From [Clostridium] viride DSM 6836 (GTDB lineage Bacteria; Bacillota; Clostridia; Oscillospirales; Oscillospiraceae), in assembly GCA_000620945.1 (NCBI GenBank), contig JHZO01000004.1:558001-622000 (forward strand): a stretch of DNA of 64,000 bases, written 5' to 3'. The translations under genes were made by a program, and so were the position numbers. Positions 42,039-50,870 of the stretch are shown piece after piece. Under the pieces are notes generated by a model that was given only the letters and a program-made list of their open reading frames with translations, made no database searches and was not told the DNA's origin. How positions within the stretch are numbered: the stretch's first letter is position 1; every line of letters starts with the position of its first letter.

Positions 42039-42989
42039 ATGGCAGAAAAAATAGCAACGCGTGCGGCCTATGGTCAGACCTTGGTCGAGATTGCAGAAGA
42101 GGAGACCAACCTGGTGGTGCTGGATTCCGATTTGTCCGGTTCTACCATGACCAAAGACTTTTCTAAGGCCTATCCCGAGCGCTTTTTTAACATGGGCATT
42201 GCTGAAGCGAATATGATCGGTACCGCAGCTGGTTTGGCTGCCTGCGGGAAAAAGCCCTTTGCCAACTCCTTCGCCATGTTTGCAGCGGGTCGCGTTTGGG
42301 AGCAGATTCGCAACAGCGTCGCATATACCCATTTAAATGTAAAGGTGATTGGCTCACACGGCGGTTTATCCGTGGGTGAGGACGGTGCGACCCATCAGTG
42401 CATTGAAGATTTGGCCATTATGCGAGCCATTCCGGATATGATGGTCTTGTGTCCCTGTGACGGGAATGAAATGCGTCAGGCGGTTCGCGCTCTGGTGAAC
42501 TACGATGGACCGGCCTACATGAGATTAGGACGTTTGGCGGTGGAGACCGTAACAGACTCCGTTCCCGATTACCGCTTTGAGCTTGGGAAGGGTGCCATCC
42601 TGCGGCAGGGCAATGATGTCACCATTGTTGCCGTTGGCATGATGGTGCAAATGGCGCTGAAAGCTGCGGAGCTCTTAGCGCAGGAAGGCATTTCGGCTCG
42701 CGTGATTGATATGCATACGATTAAACCGCTGGATGGGGACATCTTGCTGGCGGCGGCAAAGGAGACCGGTGCATTGGTCACTACCGAGGAGCACAATATC
42801 CTGGGCGGTCTTGGCGGTGCCGTTGCGGAGTTCCTTTCCCTAAACCATCCGGTTCCTGTGGTTCGCCACGGGGTAGAGGATCAATTCGGGCGCTCCGGTA
42901 AGGCGGAAGAGGTTCTGGTGGCTTACGGCTTGACTCCAGAAGGCATCGTGGAAAAGGCAAAACAGGCCATTTCCTTAAAACAGAAATAA
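42039..42989 (+). CDS. Transketolase, C-terminal subunit
   Basis: 316 residues: pyrimidine-binding domain (FFNMGIAEANMIGTAAGLA, VIGSHGGLSVGEDGATHQCIEDLAIMRAIP) and the C-terminal transketolase domain (VIDMHTIKPLDGD, TTEEHNILGGLGGAVAEFL). The ATG lies one base after the stop of the first subunit, so the two are translated together. A strong terminator follows. Confidence 0.94.
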   Translation: MAEKIATRAAYGQTLVEIAEEETNLVVLDSDLSGSTMTKDFSKAYPERFFNMGIAEANMIGTAAGLAACGKKPFANSFAMFAAGRVWEQIRNSVAYTHLNVKVIGSHGGLSVGEDGATHQCIEDLAIMRAIPDMMVLCPCDGNEMRQAVRALVNYDGPAYMRLGRLAVETVTDSVPDYRFELGKGAILRQGNDVTIVAVGMMVQMALKAAELLAQEGISARVIDMHTIKPLDGDILLAAAKETGALVTTEEHNILGGLGGAVAEFLSLNHPVPVVRHGVEDQFGRSGKAEEVLVAYGLTPEGIVEKAKQAISLKQK

Positions 42990-42995
42990 ACTTAT

Positions 42996-43032
42996 AAAAA
43001 CGCCTCGAACTAAAAAGTTCGGGGCGTTTTTT
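42996..43032 (+). terminator. Terminator after the transketolase genes
   Basis: A stem of about 15 bp (AAAAACGCCTCGAAC with GTTCGGGGCGTTTTT, one wobble) with a T-run. Confidence 0.88.
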
Positions 43033-43098
43033 CCCCTCTCGGAGAAAGTACACAGAGGGAGGACATAAAATAAGATGAAATCCTGATATTATGGTGAA

Positions 43099-43127
43099 TT
43101 GACGCTAAAAAAGAAACGTAGTATAAT
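43099..43127 (+). promoter_or_regulatory. Promoter of the purine operon
   Basis: TTGACG (43099-43104), 17 bp, TATAAT (43122-43127), 19 bp before the ZTP aptamer. Confidence 0.8.
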
Positions 43128-43145
43128 TGAGCTACAAAATTAAAG

Positions 43146-43220
43146 TGGCGTTTGTGACTGACGGAAGTGGGTTACCACATGGGAGCAATCAGCCAGGTAA
43201 GCAAGCCGACCGTCTGGGCA
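43146..43220 (+). ncRNA. ZTP (pfl) riboswitch
   Basis: Diagnostic parts are GTGACTGACGGA (first stem), the GTGGGTTACCACATGGGAGC hairpin and GCCGACCGTCTGGGC, the invariant 3' segment that forms the pseudoknot. The class senses ZMP/ZTP, the intermediate that builds up when formyl-tetrahydrofolate is short, and turns purine and folate genes on. The operon below contains the ZMP-using AICAR transformylase and the formyl-THF-making Fhs, an apt set of targets. No clear terminator follows, so control may be at translation of purE. Confidence 0.9.
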
Positions 43221-43294
43221 GTTCGATTTCCAATGTAACAGGGAAGAGGACTGTCCATTTTGGCTTTCAAAGATGGAATAAGGGGATGTAAGGT

Positions 43295-43789
43295 ATGAAA
43301 AAAATTGCAATTCTCATGGGCAGCGACAGTGATTTACCAGTGGTCGAAAAAGCAATGGAAACCCTTAAAGCATTCGAAGTACCCTATGAAGTTCACATCT
43401 ATTCTGCGCATAGAACCCCCGAGGAGGCCAGAGCCTTTTCCCAATCCGCACGAGAGAATGGCATTGGTGCGATCATTGCCGCGGCCGGCAAAGCAGCTCA
43501 TTTAGCAGGAGCCTTGGCAGCCAACACCACCTTGCCCGTCATTGGCATCCCGGTCAAGTCGTCGACCCTCGACGGTCTAGACGCACTCCTTTCCACGGTG
43601 CAGATGCCCGCCGGCATTCCGGTTGCTACGGTTGCCATTGATGGAGCTGCCAATGCGGCGCTGCTTGCCATTCAAATTCTTGCAGTCAGCGATGATACCT
43701 TAGCAAAGAAGTTGGATGCGGCCCGTGTCGAAGAAAGAACCAAGATCTTGGAGAAGAATGCAGCCCTGGAACAGAAGTTGAAAGGCTAA
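43295..43789 (+). CDS. purE: 5-(Carboxyamino)imidazole ribonucleotide mutase / AIR carboxylase
   Basis: 164 residues with [29 protein letters not shown] and a glycine-rich [24 protein letters not shown] core. No purK lies in the operon. Either PurK is elsewhere or PurE works with CO2 directly (class II type), plausible for a CO2-rich anaerobe; sequence by eye does not settle this. ATG follows AAGGGGATG. Confidence 0.93.
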   Translation: MKKIAILMGSDSDLPVVEKAMETLKAFEVPYEVHIYSAHRTPEEARAFSQSARENGIGAIIAAAGKAAHLAGALAANTTLPVIGIPVKSSTLDGLDALLSTVQMPAGIPVATVAIDGAANAALLAIQILAVSDDTLAKKLDAARVEERTKILEKNAALEQKLKG

Positions 43790-43834
43790 TCCCAATATAA
43801 TCAAATGAATATTACTTCTTTGGAGGATCAGACA

Positions 43835-44521
43835 ATGAATACAACGCTCATCTATCAGGGAAAAACAAAAGACGTATATAAGTTGGAGACCGGCAACTAT
43901 CTGTTGAAGTTTAAGGACGATGTCACGGGCGAAAACGGCGTGTTTGACCCCGGTGCCAATACGGTGGGCTTACAGATCGAAGGCGTTGGCAAGGTGAACC
44001 TTCGGATGTCCATGTACTTCTTTGAAAAGCTGAAGGAAGCTGGCATTAAGACCCACTTTGTGAGCGCCGACCTTGACCAAGTAACCATGGAGGTTTTGCC
44101 TGCAAAGGTGTTTGGTAAGGGCTTGGAAGTCATTTGCCGTCATAAGGCTGTGGGCAGCTTCCTGCGTCGCTACGGGGACTATGTTGAAGAAGGTGCCGAT
44201 CTGCCGGCTTACGTGGAGACGACCTTTAAGGACGATGACAAGGGAGATCCCCTGGTGACCAAGGATGGTCTGGTGGTTCTTGGGGTTATGACCGAGGCAC
44301 AGTATGATGCTATGAAACTCATGACACAGAAGGTTACCAAAGTGGTCGCAGATTGCCTTTTAGAAAAGGGTCTGGTTCTGTACGATATTAAGTTCGAATT
44401 TGGATATGATGAGCAGGGAGATGTGATGCTCATCGATGAAATTGCTTCCGGTAATATGAGAGTCTATCAGAATGGGCAGTATGTCCAGCCGATGACCTTA
44501 TCGGAGCTGTTTTTCGCATAA
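43835..44521 (+). CDS. purC: SAICAR synthetase
   Basis: 228 residues, close to the usual PurC length. [12 protein letters not shown] and [19 protein letters not shown] open the ATP-binding domain; the [22 protein letters not shown] region and [13 protein letters not shown] are diagnostic. It joins aspartate to CAIR. ATG 43835 has GGAGG upstream; an in-frame ATG at 43805 has none. Confidence 0.94.
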   Translation: MNTTLIYQGKTKDVYKLETGNYLLKFKDDVTGENGVFDPGANTVGLQIEGVGKVNLRMSMYFFEKLKEAGIKTHFVSADLDQVTMEVLPAKVFGKGLEVICRHKAVGSFLRRYGDYVEEGADLPAYVETTFKDDDKGDPLVTKDGLVVLGVMTEAQYDAMKLMTQKVTKVVADCLLEKGLVLYDIKFEFGYDEQGDVMLIDEIASGNMRVYQNGQYVQPMTLSELFFA

Positions 44522-44608
44522 GTTTCCTTCGCAAATAGCCAAGAATCAATAGGGGCCAAAGAAAACGATAGGGCAGCAACTGATAAAAATTCAGGAGGGA
44601 AATCCAAT

Positions 44609-46030
44609 ATGGGCGGTTTTTTTGGGGCAATTTCCAAGCATGATTGTGTGCTTGATGTGTTTTTCGGAACGGATTACCATTCACACTTAGGCACACGCCG
44701 TGGAGGCATGGCAGCATACGGAGCAGAGGACGGATTTCAGAGAGACATACACAACATTGAAAATTCTCCGTTCCGCACCAAGTTTGATGGGGTAACGGAG
44801 GAAATGAGTGGCAATGTTTGCATTGGCTGCATCAGCGATACCGACCCACAGCCACTTCTGGTGCGTTCCGGCCTGGGAACCTATGCCATCTGCGTGGTGG
44901 GAATCATTCACAATGCGGAGGACTTAATTGGGCGAATTTTGGACAAGGGTGGCTATCACTTTGAGGCCATGACGGGCGGAAAAGTGAATGGGACGGAATT
45001 GGTTGCCGCACTCATCAGCCAGAAAGACAGTTTTGCGGAGGGAATCCGCTACGCTCAAAATGCCGTACAAGGAACCGCCTCCATCCTGATTATGACCGAG
45101 GATGCACTCTATGCGGGGCGCGACTTTTATGGCCGACTCCCCATTCATATTGGTAAAAGTGAGGATGGGCACAGTGTCTCCTTTGAGTCCTTTGCCTATC
45201 AAAAGCTGGGTTACCACGATGAATATGAACTTGGCCCCGGAGAAGTCGTGAAGATTACCGCCGACTCCTATGAAACCTTGTGTGAGGCCGGGAACGAGAT
45301 GAAAATCTGTGCCTTCCTTTGGACCTATTATGGGTATCCCAACTCCAATTACGAAGGCGTGAACGTTGAGGTTATGCGCAATCGCAACGGAAAAATCCTG
45401 GCAAAGACCGACAAGGAAAAAGGAAACTCCATGGATATCGATTACGTGAGTGGCGTTCCCGACTCAGGAACCCCCCATGCCATCGGGTACGCCAACGAGA
45501 GTGGAATTCCTTTTGCCCGTCCCTTTATCAAGTATACTCCCACTTGGCCCAGAAGCTTTATGCCCACCAGCCAGCAAGAGCGCAACAAGGTGGCCAAGAT
45601 GAAACAAATTCCCGTGCATGAGCTCATCAACGGGAAGAAGCTTCTCTTTGTGGACGATAGCATTGTGAGAGGAACTCAGCTGCGGGAAACCGTGGAATTC
45701 TTGTATGAAAACGGGGCCAAGGAAGTCCATATCCGCTCTGCTTGCCCTCCCATTATGTATGGTTGTAAGTACCTAAACTTCTCCCGCAGCACCTCCGAAA
45801 TGGAGCTCATTGCCCGCCGCACCATTATGGAGCTGGAAGGGGAAGAGGGCCTGGAGCACTTGGATGAATACGCCGATGGTAACACGGAACGCGGCAAGAA
45901 AATGCGGGAAAAGATTTGCGAGTCCTTGCATTTTACCACGCTGGAATACCAGTCCTTAGAGGGGCTCATTGAATCGATCGGAATTGATCCTTGTAAGGTT
46001 TGTACCTATTGTTGGAATGGAAAGGGGTAA
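44609..46030 (+). CDS. purF: Amidophosphoribosyltransferase-like protein lacking the catalytic cysteine
   Basis: 473 residues in the first committed step of purine synthesis, PRPP plus amide nitrogen to phosphoribosylamine. The C-terminal half has the PRPP loop [14 protein letters not shown] and terminal Cys residues (CKVCTYCW) like those ligating [4Fe-4S] in Bacillus PurF. The N-terminal Ntn domain begins [13 protein letters not shown]: the Cys that normally follows the initiator Met or propeptide is Gly. The usual NG motif reads HNA and the usual glutamine-binding Asp is not evident. No upstream in-frame Cys codon exists. The enzyme may use free ammonia or a partner glutaminase. Confidence 0.88.
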   Translation: MGGFFGAISKHDCVLDVFFGTDYHSHLGTRRGGMAAYGAEDGFQRDIHNIENSPFRTKFDGVTEEMSGNVCIGCISDTDPQPLLVRSGLGTYAICVVGIIHNAEDLIGRILDKGGYHFEAMTGGKVNGTELVAALISQKDSFAEGIRYAQNAVQGTASILIMTEDALYAGRDFYGRLPIHIGKSEDGHSVSFESFAYQKLGYHDEYELGPGEVVKITADSYETLCEAGNEMKICAFLWTYYGYPNSNYEGVNVEVMRNRNGKILAKTDKEKGNSMDIDYVSGVPDSGTPHAIGYANESGIPFARPFIKYTPTWPRSFMPTSQQERNKVAKMKQIPVHELINGKKLLFVDDSIVRGTQLRETVEFLYENGAKEVHIRSACPPIMYGCKYLNFSRSTSEMELIARRTIMELEGEEGLEHLDEYADGNTERGKKMREKICESLHFTTLEYQSLEGLIESIGIDPCKVCTYCWNGKG

Positions 46031-46038
46031 GACCAGTG

Positions 46039-47076
46039 ATGAATTCAGAATCCAACAGCTATGCAGCCGCCGGAGTAGACATTACGGCCGGGTATCGTGC
46101 CGTGGAACTGATGAAAGCGCATATTGCAAAGACCTTGATTCCGGGGGCTTCTTCGGATATCGGCGGCTTTGGTGGCCTGTTCGAGCTTGACGTTGAGGGC
46201 ATGAAAAAGCCTGTCCTAGTCAGCGGAACCGATGGGGTCGGAACCAAGCTCAAGCTTGCATTCCTCATGGACAAGCACGATACCGTGGGCATTGACTGCG
46301 TGGCCATGTGCGTGAATGACATTGTTTGCTGTGGCGCAAAGCCCTTGTTCTTCCTGGACTATGTGGCCCTAGGCAAGAATGTTCCGGAAAAGGTTGAGGC
46401 CATCGTAGCCGGTGTAGCAGAAGGTTGCGTGCAGGCTGGTTGCGCCATTGTGGGCGGGGAAACCGCCGAAATGCCGGGCTTCTATCCGGAAGAAGAATAT
46501 GATTTAGCGGGTTTTTCCGTTGGAATAGTTGACAAAAGCAAGATTTTTGATAAAAATACCATAAAGGCTGGCGATGTGATTCTTGGGTTGCCCTCGTCGG
46601 GCGTTCACTCCAATGGCTTTTCTCTGGTACGAAAAGTGCTTGGCGTGGAAGGTCGCGACCTGAAGGCTCCCATGCAGGAGCTTGGTGGGGCGACCTTGGG
46701 GGAAACCCTCCTCACACCGACTCGGATCTATGTCAAAAGCATCTTGGCACTAGCAAACGAGGTTTCCATCAAATCCGTTTCCCACATCACAGGTGGTGGA
46801 TTTTATGAGAACATTCCCCGCAGTCTGCCTAAGGGAATGACCGCTAAGATTACCGAGTTGGCCGTTCCGATTCTCCCAATTTTTCGACTAATTGAGACCC
46901 TGGGAGCCATTCCACGGAAGGAAATGTTTAATACCTTTAACATGGGCATTGGCATGACCATCGTGGTTTCCCGTGATGAGGCAGGAAAAGCCATGGCGGT
47001 CTTGCGATCGGTGGGAGAAACTCCCTATATTTTGGGTGAGATTGTGGAAAGCGAAGAGGGCGTTCTTCTATGCTAA
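46039..47076 (+). CDS. purM: AIR synthetase (phosphoribosylformylglycinamidine cyclo-ligase)
   Basis: 345 residues. Typical segments: [85 protein letters not shown] and [16 protein letters not shown]. It closes the imidazole ring with ATP. ATG 46039 lies 8 bp after the purF stop; its ribosome binding site is GGAAAGGGG in the purF end. Confidence 0.96.
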   Translation: MNSESNSYAAAGVDITAGYRAVELMKAHIAKTLIPGASSDIGGFGGLFELDVEGMKKPVLVSGTDGVGTKLKLAFLMDKHDTVGIDCVAMCVNDIVCCGAKPLFFLDYVALGKNVPEKVEAIVAGVAEGCVQAGCAIVGGETAEMPGFYPEEEYDLAGFSVGIVDKSKIFDKNTIKAGDVILGLPSSGVHSNGFSLVRKVLGVEGRDLKAPMQELGGATLGETLLTPTRIYVKSILALANEVSIKSVSHITGGGFYENIPRSLPKGMTAKITELAVPILPIFRLIETLGAIPRKEMFNTFNMGIGMTIVVSRDEAGKAMAVLRSVGETPYILGEIVESEEGVLLC

Positions 47077-47687
47077 AAGCCCGAATTGCTGTGCTCGTCT
47101 CCGGTGGAGGGACCAATCTGCAAGCGCTCCTTGACGCACAAGAGGCCAGTGTCCTCAAGCATGGGGAAGTGGCCCTCGTGGTTTCAAACAATGCCAATGC
47201 CTATGCCTTGGAGCGTGCGAGACAAGGCGGCATTGAAGCAATTGCCTTACCCAAAACGGAGTATCCTACGCAAGAAGGCTTTGAAACAGCATTGCGAGAA
47301 CTTCTCGCGGCACGCGGGATTGATCTGATTGTTCTGGCAGGGTTTATGCGGATTCTCAGCGAGCGGTTTACCGCCAGCTATCCACGGCGTATCCTCAATG
47401 TCCACCCGGCACTCATTCCCTCCTTTTGTGGGAAAGGTTTTTATGGCCTCCGCGTGCATGAAGCGGCCCTCTCCTATGGGGTAAAGCTGACGGGGGCAAC
47501 GGTTCATTTTGTGAATGAAATCCCGGATGGGGGAGAAATTATCTTACAAAAGGCGGTGCCGGTACGCAAGGGAGATACACCCGAAACCTTGCAGCGCCGC
47601 GTGATGGAGCAGGCAGAATGGAAGATACTGCCTCGCGCCTGCGAGTTGGTATGCAAAGAAATTCAGAAGGAGAGATGCGCCGAATGA
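47070..47687 (+). CDS. purN: Phosphoribosylglycinamide formyltransferase
   Basis: 205 residues. [34 protein letters not shown] and [19 protein letters not shown] (catalytic Asn-His with the conserved HPALIPSF) are clear, as is [14 protein letters not shown]. It uses 10-formyl-tetrahydrofolate. It overlaps purM by 7 bp. Confidence 0.95.
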   Translation: MLKARIAVLVSGGGTNLQALLDAQEASVLKHGEVALVVSNNANAYALERARQGGIEAIALPKTEYPTQEGFETALRELLAARGIDLIVLAGFMRILSERFTASYPRRILNVHPALIPSFCGKGFYGLRVHEAALSYGVKLTGATVHFVNEIPDGGEIILQKAVPVRKGDTPETLQRRVMEQAEWKILPRACELVCKEIQKERCAE

Positions 47688-48394
47688 ATACGCAAACCTT
47701 AGATGAAATTCTGACCCAAAATGCCTATCCTGGACGTGGCATTGTGCTTGGAAAAACCGAGGATGGGGAACACTCGGCTGTGGCATATTTTATTATGGGA
47801 CGCAGTGAGAACAGCCGTAACCGTATCTTTTCGAAGACCGAAGACGGAATCCGCACCGAAGCGTATGATCCTTCGAAGCTAGAAGACCCTTCCTTAATCA
47901 TCTACCATCCAGTTCGTACCGTCGGGGATGCTTTGGTCGTCACCAATGGCGACCAAACGGATACGGTTCGTGATTTCCTCGTAAAGGGCGAAAGCTTTGC
48001 AGCGGCGCTTTGTACACGAGAGTTTGAACCTGACGCACCACATTTTACCTCTCGCATTTCGGGCATTCTTCAGGCGGATGGAAGCTATCAGCTTTCCATT
48101 CTGAAAAGTGCGGATGCAATGGGGAGTGCTTGCAATCGGCACATCTTTTCCTACGAGGCGCTGCCTGGCATTGGCCACTTCATACATACCTATCAGAAGG
48201 ATGGAACCCCCTTGCCTGCCTTTTCTGGGGAGCCAAGAAGAGTGAAGATTCCCAATGACTGTGAAGACTTTGCGGCTCTGCTTTGGAACAGCTTGAATGC
48301 GGACAATAAGATTTCCCTGTACGTCCGCTATTGCCATTTGCAAAGCGGTGCGGTGCAGGAGAAGATCATCAATAAGCATGGAGGAAGAGCATGA
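47684..48394 (+). CDS. purO: IMP cyclohydrolase, archaeal PurO-type
   Basis: 236 residues matching the IMP_cyclohyd (PurO) family: NAYPGRGIVLGKTEDGEHSAVAYFIMGRSENSRNRIF near the N-terminus, then YHPVRTVGDALVVTNGDQTDT and FEPDAPHFTSRISG. PurO, first found in methanogens, has an Ntn-like fold unrelated to the bacterial PurH cyclohydrolase domain and performs the last step, FAICAR to IMP. ATG overlaps the purN stop (ATGA). It pairs with the stand-alone transformylase that follows. Confidence 0.9.
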   Translation: MNTQTLDEILTQNAYPGRGIVLGKTEDGEHSAVAYFIMGRSENSRNRIFSKTEDGIRTEAYDPSKLEDPSLIIYHPVRTVGDALVVTNGDQTDTVRDFLVKGESFAAALCTREFEPDAPHFTSRISGILQADGSYQLSILKSADAMGSACNRHIFSYEALPGIGHFIHTYQKDGTPLPAFSGEPRRVKIPNDCEDFAALLWNSLNADNKISLYVRYCHLQSGAVQEKIINKHGGRA

Positions 48395-49578
48395 AAAAGT
48401 TTGAGCTGAAATATGGCTGTAATCCCAATCAAAAGCCAGCCGAGATTTACATGGAACACGGTAAGGAGCTGCCCATTGAGATTTTAAACGGCCGCCCCGG
48501 CTACATCAACTTTTTAGATGCCTTCAACAGCTGGCAGCTGGTGAAAGAGCTGCGTGAGGCCCTTGGCCTGCCCGCTGCCACCTCCTTTAAACACGTCAGT
48601 CCAACCTCCGCTGCGGTGGGAAATCCTTTGTCGGAGGTGCTCCAGAAAGCTTGCTTTGTAGAGGATATTGAGGGACTGAACGATTCGCCCATGGCCTGCG
48701 CCTATGCCAGAGCACGGGGAACCGATCGTATGTGCTCCTACGGTGACTGGATCGCCCTCTCCGATGTTTGCGACGTGACAACCGCACGGATCATCTCTCG
48801 CGAGGTTTCGGATGGCATCATTGCCCCTGATTTTGAACCAGAAGCTTTGGAGCTTCTCAAGGCAAAGCGCGGGGGGAACTATGCCATTGTCAAGATTGAT
48901 CCCACCTATGTGCCGGATCCCATCGAGCGCAAGCAGGTCTATGGTGTGACCTTCCAGCAGGGCAGAAACGACTTTGCAATTCACGAGGCACTGCTCCAGG
49001 AAATCGTAACCGAGAACAAAGAGATTCCTGAGAGTGCCAAGCGTGATCTGATCGTTGCCCTCATTACGTTAAAATACACGCAGTCCAATTCGGTCTGCTA
49101 TGCCGTGGATGGACAGGCCATCGGCGTGGGTGCCGGTCAGCAGTCCCGGATTCACTGCACCCGTCTGGCCGGACAGAAAGCAGATACCTGGCAGTTGCGC
49201 CAACATCCCAAAGTCTTACAGCTTCCGTTCTTAGATCAGATTCGCCGTGCCGATCGGGATAACACTATTGACCTGTATCTCTCGGAGGATGACAGCGACG
49301 ATGTCTTAGGAGAGCAGAATTGGAAGAAGTGGTTCAAAACGCGTCCCGAACCCTTTACCAAGGAAGAAAAGCGCGCTTATCTGGACACGATCCGTGGCGT
49401 TTCCTTAGGCAGTGATGCCTTTTTCCCCTTTGGAGATAACATTGAACGAGCACACCGCAGCGGTGTTTCTTATATTGCTCAGCCCGGTGGTTCCGTGCGT
49501 GACGATCACGTGATTGACACGTGCAATAAGTATGCAATGGCCATGGCCTTTACGGGTATGCGCCTATTCCATCACTAA
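48391..49578 (+). CDS. purH: Stand-alone AICAR transformylase (PurH C-terminal-type)
   Basis: 395 residues equivalent to the transformylase part of PurH without the MGS-like cyclohydrolase domain. LKYGCNPNQKPAEIY, SFKHVSPTSAAVG (catalytic Lys-His pair), IGVGAGQQSRIHCTRLAGQKAD and GSDAFFPFGDNIERAHRSGV...IAQPGGSVRDDHVI are visible. It formylates AICAR (ZMP) with 10-formyl-THF; its substrate is the ligand of the riboswitch upstream. The ATG overlaps purO by 4 bp. Confidence 0.93.
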   Translation: MKKFELKYGCNPNQKPAEIYMEHGKELPIEILNGRPGYINFLDAFNSWQLVKELREALGLPAATSFKHVSPTSAAVGNPLSEVLQKACFVEDIEGLNDSPMACAYARARGTDRMCSYGDWIALSDVCDVTTARIISREVSDGIIAPDFEPEALELLKAKRGGNYAIVKIDPTYVPDPIERKQVYGVTFQQGRNDFAIHEALLQEIVTENKEIPESAKRDLIVALITLKYTQSNSVCYAVDGQAIGVGAGQQSRIHCTRLAGQKADTWQLRQHPKVLQLPFLDQIRRADRDNTIDLYLSEDDSDDVLGEQNWKKWFKTRPEPFTKEEKRAYLDTIRGVSLGSDAFFPFGDNIERAHRSGVSYIAQPGGSVRDDHVIDTCNKYAMAMAFTGMRLFHH

Positions 49579-49593
49579 TGAGGTGATCGAGTT

Positions 49594-50865
49594 ATGAACG
49601 TAATGGTCATCGGTGGTGGCGGCCGTGAGCACGCCATCATTAAAAGTTTGCGAAAAAATAAATCCATAACAGACCTGTATGCCCTTCCTGGAAACGGCGG
49701 CATTGCTCTGGATGCGACCTGCGTGGCCATCGGTGCAAAGGAGATGGATGCCATCACCTCCTTTGCTGCCGAGAAGGGCATTGATTTTGCCGTGGTTGCT
49801 CCGGACGATCCCTTAGTACTCGGTGTGGTTGATGCCCTGGAGGCCATTGGCATTCCTTGCTTTGGGCCCAATAAAGCTGCCGCCATATTGGAGGGCAGCA
49901 AGGTCTTTTCCAAAAACCTAATGAAGAAATACAACATACCCACCGCTGCCTATGAGGTCTTTACCGATTTGGCCGCGGCGCTGCGCTATTTAGACGAAGC
50001 TCCGATTCCGACCGTGGTAAAGGCCGATGGCCTGGCCCTGGGCAAGGGAGTTATCATTGCAGAAACCCGAGAGGAAGCAAAGCAGGCGGTTCGCTCCATG
50101 ATGGAGGATAAGATTTTTGGGGACAGCGGTAGCCAAGTGGTCATCGAGGAATTCTTAACCGGCCCGGAGGTTTCCGTCCTGACCTTTACGGATAACAAGA
50201 CCATGATTCCCATGCTTTCCTCCATGGATCACAAACGAGCTCTGGATGGGGATCAAGGTCTCAACACCGGCGGCATGGGGACAATTGCCCCCAATCCTTA
50301 CTACACGAAGGAGATTGCCGAGCAGTGCATGCAGGAGATCTTCCTGCCGACCATGGCTGCCATGAATCAGGAGGGCAGACCCTTTAAGGGGTGCCTATAC
50401 TTTGGGCTGATGCTGACTGCACAAGGCCCCAAGGTCATTGAATACAACTGTCGCTTTGGCGACCCGGAAACCCAGGTTGTGCTTCCTTTGCTGGAAAGTG
50501 ACTTGCTTTCCGTGATGCAAGCCACCGCCGCGGAAACGCTGGCGGAAACCGAAGTGAAGTTCAGTCGCGGTGCAGCATGCTGCGTGGTGATGGCTTCGCA
50601 GGGATACCCGGGAAGCTATGAAACCGGATTCCCCATCAACATTCCCGCTGATTTAGACGCAGAAGTTTATGTGGCGGGGGCAAAGCTTCAAGATGGTCAG
50701 TTAAAGACGGCAGGTGGTCGTGTGCTGGGTGTGACGGCGGTGGGGGATACCCTAAGCGCCGCAGTTGATAAGGCATATGAGCAGACCGCTCGCGTGCAAT
50801 TTGAAGGTGCTTACTATCGAAAGGACATTGGCCAACGTGCCCTACAAGCAGAAAGGGAGGGGTAA
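49594..50865 (+). CDS. purD: Phosphoribosylamine-glycine ligase
   Basis: 423 residues. MVIGGGGREHAIIKSL, the ATP-grasp with VKADGLALGKGVI, FLTGPEVSVLTF, GGMGTIAPNPYYT, GCLYFGLMLT and NCRFGDPETQVVLPLL are all typical. It joins phosphoribosylamine to glycine. It has its own GAGGTGATC ribosome binding site after the transformylase stop. Confidence 0.96.
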   Translation: MNVMVIGGGGREHAIIKSLRKNKSITDLYALPGNGGIALDATCVAIGAKEMDAITSFAAEKGIDFAVVAPDDPLVLGVVDALEAIGIPCFGPNKAAAILEGSKVFSKNLMKKYNIPTAAYEVFTDLAAALRYLDEAPIPTVVKADGLALGKGVIIAETREEAKQAVRSMMEDKIFGDSGSQVVIEEFLTGPEVSVLTFTDNKTMIPMLSSMDHKRALDGDQGLNTGGMGTIAPNPYYTKEIAEQCMQEIFLPTMAAMNQEGRPFKGCLYFGLMLTAQGPKVIEYNCRFGDPETQVVLPLLESDLLSVMQATAAETLAETEVKFSRGAACCVVMASQGYPGSYETGFPINIPADLDAEVYVAGAKLQDGQLKTAGGRVLGVTAVGDTLSAAVDKAYEQTARVQFEGAYYRKDIGQRALQAEREG

Positions 50866-50870
50866 GCTTC

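Noticed and set aside
43140-43294. Guanine/PurR-type riboswitch before purE
   Set aside because: The conserved segments match the ZTP aptamer, not the purine three-way junction.
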